Positions 56,450 through 64,000 of a stretch of 64,000 bases of DNA are shown piece by piece. The translations under genes were made by a program, and so were the position numbers. The stretch is taken from contig CM027379.1 of the NCBI GenBank assembly GCA_015680905.1, forward strand, positions 28,290,501-28,354,500, in the 5' to 3' direction. Position 1 is the first letter of the stretch; every line of letters starts with the position of its first letter. The notes under the pieces are model-generated. The model saw only the letters and a list, made by a program, of their open reading frames with translations. It did not search any database and was not told where the DNA came from. The stretch is from Coptis chinensis (Eukaryota; Streptophyta; Magnoliopsida; Ranunculales; Ranunculaceae).

Positions 56450-56746
56450 TGATTACCTAACCTATATTCAAGTGACGGAGCGAACGTTCTGGGCAGAAGG
56501 GGGATACGCGGACAAAAATGTGTTTGGGTTCTTTCTGTCTGTCTGTCTGTCCTCATCTCTTCTCTTCTCTTCTCTTTGTCCCTCTCCCTTTCCCTTTCCA
56601 CGCACACTCAATCTCCACTCCTCCCTCTCCCTCTCCGCTCACGCCCCCATTGTTTAGCAGTATACTAGTAGTTTTATAACTTTTTGCCTAAGCTAGATTC
56701 TCGTTTCAGCTTTTTAGCATTGATGTGATGCAATCCAATATAGTTT
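56450..56746 (+). repeat. Dispersed repeat, inverted partner of 4620-4830, and unit of a local triplication
   Basis: CTGTCTGTCTGTCTGTCC and CCGCTCACGCCCCCATTG match the activase intron 2 copy in reverse. The right half (AGCAGTATACTAGTAGTTTT to CCAATATAGTTT) recurs at about 56870-56956 and 56992-57079. Confidence 0.75.
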
Positions 56747-57300
56747 AGGGTTAACGAGTATTAACACCCCCTCCTCCAAACTAGATGAGCCAATTAGGAT
56801 TTCCCGCTAGATAGGAAATTAGGGTCTCCCCCCTTTCTCCCTCTCCCTCTCCGCTCACGCCCCCACTGCTTAGCAGTATACTAGTAGTTTTATAACTTTT
56901 TGCCTAAGCTAGATTCTCGTTTCAACTTTAGCGTTGATGTGATGCAGTCCAATATAGTTTAGGGTTAACGAGTATTACACCCCCCCCCCCGCAGTATACT
57001 AGTATTTTTATAACTTTTTGCCTAACCTAGATTCTCGTTTCAACTTTAGCGTTGATGTGATGCAGTCCAATATAGTTTAACCCCCCCTAGATGAGCCAAT
57101 TAGGATTTCCCCCCACTAGATGGGAAATTAGGGTCCCCCCCCAATACACAAAAAAAAACACGGTTAACTCAAATTGACTTTTTTTTTGTGTGTGTACTTG
57201 GGGGGAGGGGGAGACCCTAATTTTCCCATCTAGTGGGGGGGTGGGGTGGGGAATCCTAATTGGCTCATCTAGTGGGGGGGTGTTAATACTAGTTAACCCT
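56747..57300. mobile_element. Foldback element with internal flank duplications (7-bp target duplication)
   Basis: Ends AGGGTTAACGAGTATTAACA and the complement of TGTTAATACTAGTTAACCCT. Flanks ATAGTTT at 56740-56746 and 57301-57307. The right part (about 57080-57300) is a foldback like 10959-11164 around an A-run/T-run spacer. The left arm appears three times because a segment of host flank is inserted twice between arm pieces, each time joined at a C run. Confidence 0.75.
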
Positions 57301-57307
57301 ATAGTTT

Positions 57308-59340
57308 ATCCTCTACGAAGTATTGGATTGTGTCCAAACATCTTTTCTTGTTTGTTCTGTTAAGAAATTTGCATTTTTTGTATTAAAATGCTAGCGAGTT
57401 TAATTAGCAAGCTTACATATGATTAACAACTAGTGTGCAGAATATGCAAATTTTTATGTACTATTTTATTGCTTTATAGGAAATTTTCTTCAATAAATAT
57501 GAGGAATGCTAGCAGGCAACACACACCATGCCTGTAATTATTGCATGTATGTCACTCATTGTTTGTTTTGTATTTTACCCCGTTTTGTTTCGTATTTGTG
57601 TCGATCACATATTACATTATATTTGTATTATTTAGGAACATGTCACAATTTTGCTTACTTTTTTTGACATTTTATATTCTTGTTGCGTGCCAAATCAATT
57701 CTACTGTCTTGCGTAGATTCGGAGGCTCCGGAGTTGTACATTTTTTTTTTGGATAATATTCTGTTGTACATTCATATTTCATATGCACCTTTTGGTGCAA
57801 TTTATTAACGTTTCTGATTCATCTAAATTATCTCTTGCACCCGGATGGGTTCTAGTTTCATGCGGTTCACGCCATTGACAGGTCACCCACTTGTCTTCTA
57901 GCATGCTTTTCCCTCCAATTACCTCCAGAATAGGCTGGGTGTCAGGCCTTCAGTCTTGGCTAACCCAATTCAAATGCCGCTTTTCAAGTCTTCAATACCT
58001 GAGAAAATGGTACATATTTTGATTGATAAAAGTTCAACTTTCCCAGTGAATCAGCTTTATTGAAGTTCAAGTGTTTCTTCTGCATCCAAATCATTAACTC
58101 ATCAAGGCATCATTTGTTCACACACGAATCACTTGCCAGATGAGGCCCCTGTACTTTGGATAAAGCTTCATCCCTTCTTTCTGCATTGGATTCTGAGAAT
58201 CTTGATGGTAGATTTGCTTTGGTTGGAACTTGGAACAGTACTATAGTAGTTCGCTGCTACGTTCAGCGAAACTTCTGGTCTAGAGTGTTGAACGTTCAAT
58301 TTCAGATCACGAACTTCATCACCATGGAAAGTAGCCGACATTGTGTCATCAGCATTCTTTAGTAGCTGATGAACTTCTTGGTTCAGTTGAAGAGGCCTGT
58401 TCTCCCATATCCAATCTATTGCCATGTCTTTTGATAAACGAAATATCTTTTATCTGCTTTCACTCCCTCCATCCATTCCCCTTTCAGTAGTCTCCTCGGT
58501 AATATTGGATCATCTAGCAGTATACCACCAGTAGTAGAGATACCGTCTCATTGACTTCGACTTCAGAATATTTCTACGAGTCTGTCACTGGTGATAGAGG
58601 AGCAGATCTGATTAGATTTCTCAACAAGCATATGCCCTTTAACTGGTGACTTTATTGATCAATGTGAGCATAGATTAGACGGAAACGATCAAACAATAAT
58701 GAACATTCACGATTTCATGACCTGCATGTTTGAAGAGTGGTATATTCATGATTAATCTACCTCAAAAGCATGCTCTCTTGCATCTTAGTCCATAATGAAA
58801 ATTTGTACCTCATCTTATTAATGTAACTAGTTAATACCCGTGCCAGTCGGCACTCGAGACACATTGCGTTTAAATAACTCCCTAAATGACCATCTCCATG
58901 CCATAACCATTTCTAGTAGTTTTACACTTTAAAATCATTTTATGCATACACTAAAGTGAGTTTATGACAATCCTATGCATTTCATTTCTCACAAACCAAC
59001 TCATTACACATACCCTTACACCTTGATTAATTTAATCCGTATAAAAATGAAGAACAAATGAGGGGAGAGAGACTGGAATTAGAAGCATCATTATTTTATC
59101 TTATTTTTAAATATAAAATCCGACAGAATCTCTTCTGTATTTTCAACATTTTAAACTCTTAAATCCTGTCATAGCCCGAAAATCAAAACAATACAATTTT
59201 CATAGATCATAAAATCAACTCTACTCATATTTATAATTTTACATTTATACATAACACAAATTACTTTTGAAGCTAAAAAATAACTCATTAAACAGTAAAT
59301 AAGAGTCCACCTAATATTTCATCTTGGACTAATTCTTGTA
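57308..59340. other. Intergenic
   Basis: No convincing gene. The minus-strand frame at 58168-58425 (85 codons, WIWENRPLQLNQEVHQLLKN) shows protein-like composition but no family I recognise. AACTAGTTAATACCCGTGCC at about 58828 resembles a phrase common in plant interspersed repeats. Confidence 0.4.
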
Positions 59341-59347
59341 ACCAAAG

Positions 59348-59348
59348 G

Positions 59349-59444
<96 letters not shown>
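59348..59444. repeat. (TA)n microsatellite
   Basis: About 48 uninterrupted TA dinucleotides, a potential cruciform or breakage site. Confidence 0.95.
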
Positions 59445-59446
<2 letters not shown>

Positions 59447-59779
59447 TCTTTCTCTCCTCTACTGAGCTCCTCATTTCTCTCTTTCTCCCCTTTACATCTT
59501 ACTTGGTACTAACTTTAAATTAATTTGGAGGTCTTGGAACAACTTCAGATAGTTGCACACTACTATCCTCCGTTATATATAAAAATGCACCACAGACCAA
59601 TGACTGTACGAATTGATACACAAAGTTAAAGAATGTCACAACTGAAATGATGGTTTAAGAGAGCTCTAGGAAATGATGGTTTATGCACTTTTCAGTGTTT
59701 TTAGAAATTTACTTACTACGTGCTAAAACTCAATAATTCCTTACTCACTGTTTTTCTTTTAGAATGTCAATCTAGTTCG

Positions 59780-60570
59780 AGTAGGGATTTCGTTCCAACT
59801 TCTAAGGCAAGAATCTAAATAATCACAACTGAAATCTACACCTTGGAGAACTAAGTGAGAAGGATTTGATAGATATATTTTGTTTTTACACAAGTTATCT
59901 AAAATTTGTAATTTTGTTTTATAGTTAAATGAAAGAGAGAGAAAGATAGGGAATGATTAATCCTACTCATGCAAGGCCTAGGTACAAGTCTTTTAGAAAT
60001 AGGTCACTACCATCTCAAATCCCTAACATAATATACCTATCTCTAAACATATCATGCTAGCATGTGGAATTGAAATGATATTTCATCTCTGAAATATCAT
60101 TCCAACTCCTAGTTCTACTTTACAACAGTTGATCAGATATTTGTCAATCTCTGTCATTTTGGGACAGGATGAAAAATAGAACCTAAGTCCGTTAGCGATT
60201 GATTCGGAATCCTAAATTTGTAGCTGATCCTCACATGAGCATTATTAACCCTCCCCTTGGGGGAGAGTTTTAGCTCATGATCCTAGGATTTGATTAAAAC
60301 TACAAGTAAGATAAGTAAAAAGAGATAGAAAGAAGAAATGAATACAAAGCCAACTAATTACCTAAGGAAAACAGAAGTTTTTATTCAAGAACTAGAAGGT
60401 GTAGTCCTCCATTAACAAGTTACAAGTTTTTTTTCTTAAAACTAAAAACTAAAAGTAAAGACATGGAAGTAAATGAAAAGTAAAAGTCAAGGAAGTAAAA
60501 GCTAGCCCACTCTCAAAATCAGCCCCCCTTTACATAAGAGAGCATTTTTCTCTTCTCCCACGTGAAACAC
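59780..60570 (-). repeat. Dispersed repeat, inverted partner of 38.5-39.5 kb
   Basis: See 38513-39470 for the shared landmarks. This copy includes CCCCCTTTACATAAGAGAGC and TTCTCCCACGTG at its right end. Confidence 0.7.
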
Positions 60571-60740
60571 TCTCCTCTCATTTATTTTTCACTTATCCAT
60601 AACTAACCCCCATTTGACACCTTTCATTTTTTTAGATAATCATCACCTAAATCCAACCAACTCATTAACTTCATGCAAGGTGTCAAATTTGCACCAATTA
60701 TTTGCATTTTGTCTTGACTTGCATGATGACTCATCAAATC

Positions 60741-60975
60741 TTATGGGCCCACCTAGTGGGTCCACGTGTAGTGTCCAGTGGCAGTCCGGTCTTTTGGCAT
60801 TTTTACAACTTCCCGCCTATACGTAAAGTTCGTCGCACTGATCGTTGGAGCAGCTCACTCGTCGCATTCAGAGTCCTGGTTCAAGAGATATGAGCTTCGG
60901 AAGTTTGACGCTTCTATGCACGTAATCCCGTTTCTGGCTGGATTCTGTACTATTTGAGTCTTTGGGCTTTAGTCC
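60741..60975 (+). repeat. Dispersed repeat, inverted partner of 20.39-20.62 kb
   Basis: Contains GTGGGTCCACGTG, TTCAAGAGATATGAGCTTCG and TACTATTTGAGTCTTTGGGC. Located about 500 bp before the transposon-associated ORFs. Confidence 0.65.
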
Positions 60976-61309
60976 GGATTTGTTGGGCTTCACATGGGCT
61001 TGATCAGAAGGCATGTGTATACTTTCTATTCTGTGCTTAAATGCTGGCTTTATCATAATTTTTACATTAGTTGCTCCAACCTGCAAAAAGCACGAAGATG
61101 CGATTATTTTATGATTATTAAGCACAAAATTGACCGAAATGTTATGTCTCTATGGGTTTTTATAATACAGTTTTGGGTGCTTATCAGGGTACAGTGTGGA
61201 AAATAGGATATGTGAACGTACTGGTGGGTACCAGTATATTGTTTGATTCCTATGATGACACATATGTTGATTTTGTACTGAAAATATTTCTTTGTTGTCT
61301 GCGCAGAGC

Positions 61310-62840
61310 TCGTTATAGAGAGGGAGACTGATCGGCAGGTGATCGAGAAGTTCGCGAGGTTGACTCGAGATCAGAAATAGGCAAAACTGCCTGAAGTTGC
61401 ACATTTCTTTGTGGAACGTGGAGGGCCTGCAATTAGGGAGAAGAGGAGGGTTCATATAAGAAGAGAGCTCTGGAGAGGTGATCGGTGGAGCATCTAGAAA
61501 ATCTGTAATGGAAAAGCGTAAGAGCGACTTGGTGACGAAGGAAGATAAGAACCGAAGTTGTGCTGGGCCAAAGCGACCCTTTAGAGGTGCTGGTACCTCA
61601 GGGGCTGGAGTTGAGAGGGGTCAAGAGAACGCCCCCCTCAATCTGGATGAAATCACCTTTGAAATTCCTGAGCGACGTCGCATGCCGAAGAGGAAAGGCG
61701 ACGAGCCTGAGGCCCGACATGCCAAGGTCACAAGGATAGTTGAAGCCGCACTAGGGAGTAGTTCTGAAATTGGTGGTGAAGGGCGAATCGGGGGGAGGTC
61801 GGCTCCCAGTTTGAGGTCTAGGCCACTACCTGACTTCAGCGTGCTGGGTGAGGAGACCACGGAGGTCGTTCTGCCTAAGGTCACTGGAGATACTTCCGGG
61901 AAGATGAAGGGGAAGGCTGTTGTGAAAGAGACTAGCAAAGGTTACGCCAGTGGTGGGAAAGATGAGCTGGAGCGCAACTTAATGTATGTAGATGAGGTGT
62001 CTAGCAAAAAACGCTTTGTGAAGAGGTCAGATTGTAGCTACAAATCCGCACCTATCGCTGCTTGTTTGCTGGAGGGAATGACGCTGGATGGTGACAGGAA
62101 GGACTTGGATTCCAAAGAGCTGGAGTCAAACTTAAAGGGAATGGATAAGGCGTTGTACCTAGTAAGTACCTCCTGTATTATGATTTGTCTGCCTTGTTAC
62201 GCCTCGTGTTATTACTAGATATTGATGTGGTGCATCAGGCTTGCTTGCCGCAGACTTATTCTTTGGGTACCCGAAATTGAAAACAATTTTCGGTTCGCTA
62301 AGATAGAAAAGACTGAGGTCGAGTCTTTGAGGGACGAGCTCTCGACTCTTCGAGAAGTGGAACAATCTGAGAAGAAAGAACTGGACGTTCTAAAGACACA
62401 TCTCACTTCATTGACTTTGGAGAAGACATCAGCTGTCAACAAGTCGGTCGAGCTGAGGCATGAGGTGGACGACCTGAAGAAAAAGTTAGCTGCAGCGAAT
62501 GCCTTTGCTAAAAGATGCAAAACTGCCACAGTGCAGGCGAAGGAGGCCTATTTTGTCATTCGTGTTGAGGTAGAGGAGCTGGAGAAGAAATATGAGGATT
62601 TGCAGGAGGAACATGAACGTGGGGGCTTTGGGTGACCGTAGGAACGAACCACTCGAAGATGCTAGTAATGTTGTTGAGGTCGTGCCTCCCTCTGCTACTG
62701 GTGTATTGGCGGATCAGCCTCAGCCTTCGGGCGACCTGGATGTGACCGTTACTGATGCGGGTGTGGCGACTATCGGCGACCCTAGTTCCTCCACAATGCT
62801 GGATGCACTCCTCTCGGAAAGCTTTGATAACATCGTTTAA
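61310..62840 (+). pseudogene. Transposon-associated protein with coiled coil (gypsy-type gag/ORF1-like), degenerate
   Basis: A frame upstream of 61478 has VIEKFARLTRDQK-stop and VAHFFVERGGPAIREKRRV. The main 61478-62161 frame is basic and low in hydrophobics (RKSDLVTKEDKNR, PERRRMPKRKGDEPEARHAK) and ends at a GTAAGT. After a possible acceptor near 62238 or 62253 a heptad-rich coiled coil follows (VESLRDELSTLREVEQSEKK, VDDLKKKLAAANAFAKRCKT, EELEKKYEDLQEEHE). One frameshift at about 62635 leads to an acidic tail ending DALLSESFDNIV. This architecture of a basic region, coiled coil and acidic tail is common in plant gypsy-type transposon proteins of unknown function. I do not recognise a catalytic domain. 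Base composition is richer in GC than the surroundings. Confidence 0.45.
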
Positions 62841-63643
62841 AGATGGTGTTTGTATGTGGCCTTTGGCTTAAAACAATAGAGCTGGTTTCCTGTGGTAACC
62901 TGGGCAGTTTGTCTTTCTTTTTGTTTGTGACAATGATGAACGACTTGGCCTCCTTGAATGTGCTGGGGAGTTCAAGTAGTGATAACTAGTGGCTAACTGA
63001 GTTGGATTTCCTGAGTAGACTCAGCAGCTCGGTTAGCCTGCGAACTGCGGCTTAACTGTGGTCGTTGGTTCGCTCTTTTGCTTGTATGGAATGCATGTCG
63101 CTTTATTTTGTTCAATTACTTGATGCTTTGCAAATGATGTGTCGGATTGTGCTTTATAAATGTGTGACTGTTGTTGCGACCTGTGGTAAGAATGAGACAG
63201 GTTATGCGACCTGTGAGCTTGTTGACATGTGATGCTTGTTGTTCGATTTTAGCATTGTAGGTTGCGCATATCTTTAGGATGCATGAAGCGTTCTATATTC
63301 TGGAGCAACCTGAGCTACAGTACGTGTGTGGCACGTGTAGGAATATGAGCGGTCGGGAGATATAAAATGATGGATGTCAGGTGGTCTGACGTTTGGCGTC
63401 TCGATGCAATTATGACGTGCCTTGGGAAGGTACGTTACTTGGGAATAAGTAGAGTTGTTAGGGGAAGTTCAAGGGTATTTGTGTTGTGTCCTCTCCAAGC
63501 TGTTCTGCTCCAAATTTCTTGCACTCTTACCTTCACTGATCAGCTGAGGTACGTGCTCTTCTTTACTTAGTTTGTCGTTGGATAAGAATGCTTTGTTCTT
63601 GTAGTAGCTCAATGATCTTTTAGTTTCGTTTGTAGACTCGAGT
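62841..63643. other. Spacer between transposon-associated ORFs
   Basis: No gene recognised. Contains recurring GCGACCTGTG/CGACCTG words near 63170-63220, also seen at 46610-46690. Confidence 0.4.
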
Positions 63644-63877
63644 ATGGCCAGGCGACGTGGAAATGCTGCTGGTGGTAATGAGGGGACGAGGGAACCCTCT
63701 CCCCTTGTGATGGAGGAGATGGAATTTAGACCCCCTCCTCATGGGAACCATGGTAAGTGCAAAGCTGTTGACTCTGATTATGAGAAAGACAAGCGTGCGA
63801 AGGTGGAGGGACGTGGGCGACCTGGAGGTGTCGTGTTCAGGTCTCCCAGTCGTGGAGGTGGCAGCAACCTGAACTAG
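63644..63877 (+). CDS. Short basic ORF, probably transposon-derived
   Basis: 77 codons starting MARRRGNAAGGNEGTREPSP, with DYEKDKRAKVEGRGRPGG and a stop at 63875-63877. The composition resembles the N-terminal part of the upstream transposon-associated protein. Gene content may continue beyond the window end. Function unknown. Confidence 0.3.
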   Translation: MARRRGNAAGGNEGTREPSPLVMEEMEFRPPPHGNHGKCKAVDSDYEKDKRAKVEGRGRPGGVVFRSPSRGGGSNLN

Positions 63878-64000
63878 GGAGAACATGGCAACTTGGGGTG
63901 AGGTCGCGATGCTGCAGCTGATAGTTCGTCCCATCGTTCTGGCGATGTGGGAAACGACTTCTTCTACATTGGGAGTACGGGGAAGAAGCACATGGTTAAG

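Noticed and set aside
56185..56460. 91-codon ORF over the hAT-type MITE
   Set aside because: It reads through the CGGTTCGG-rich interior and right terminus of the MITE and has no independent protein features.
1..64000. tRNA genes
   Set aside because: I looked for A- and B-box patterns with acceptor pairing while reading and saw no convincing cloverleaf; a covariance-model search was not possible here.

Overview
This is nuclear DNA from a flowering plant, most likely a eudicot. It is AT-rich and intron-containing, and it is packed with Ty1/copia, Ty3/gypsy, LINE, hAT and Mutator-like elements. It also carries fragments of plant gene families: Rubisco activase-like, NRT1/PTR transporter, beta-tubulin, MACPF, stress-response A/B-barrel and P-class PPR. 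No prokaryotic, organellar or viral replicon is visible, and the species cannot be fixed from the sequence alone.

Layout. 0-3.1 kb: decayed copia element (minus) whose LTR ends at 3134. 3.5-5.7 kb: first five exons of a Rubisco activase-like AAA+ gene (minus), including a 10-base microexon; the copia element lies where the rest of the gene should be, and a 5'-truncated LINE (5.93-8.49 kb, with target-site duplication) sits about 230 bp upstream of its start. 9.5-13.1 kb: frameshifted kelch-type pseudogene, a 206-bp foldback element and a decayed NRT1/PTR transporter. 13.2-14.7 kb: small LTR element without pol. 14.9-18.2 kb: a degenerate second copy of the activase first exon, then a strange beta-tubulin pseudogene with internal duplications in both its first and last exons. 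20.8-28.9 kb: an 8.1-kb gypsy-type element without a recognisable pol, holding three different tandem arrays and a captured fragment of a MACPF-domain host gene. 30.8-37.6 kb: hAT transposase pseudogene split by a 3.3-kb solo-LTR-like insertion with perfect 5-bp target duplication. 40.9-41.8 and 49.3-50.5 kb: a segmental duplication of the upstream region of the PPR gene, in which different minisatellites expanded in the two copies. 41.9-47.2 kb: two Mutator-type elements with exact 9-bp target duplications, another inverted-repeat element, and an intact stress-response A/B-barrel gene. 50.6-53.5 kb: an intact 965-residue PPR gene. 55.2-57.3 kb: LTR end with primer-binding site, a 5S-rRNA-derived (Cassandra-like) segment, a hAT-type MITE and a composite foldback element broken by C-run-bounded duplications. 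59-64 kb: microsatellite, dispersed repeats and transposon-associated ORFs.

Only two protein genes look fully intact: the A/B-barrel gene at 44.6 kb and the PPR gene at 50.6 kb. The activase-like gene could still work if the copia insertion is intronic and the remaining exons lie beyond the left edge. Most other content is mobile DNA and dead gene copies. The most unusual items are the rearranged tubulin, the MACPF capture inside an LTR element, the activase microexon and the reciprocal minisatellite expansion.
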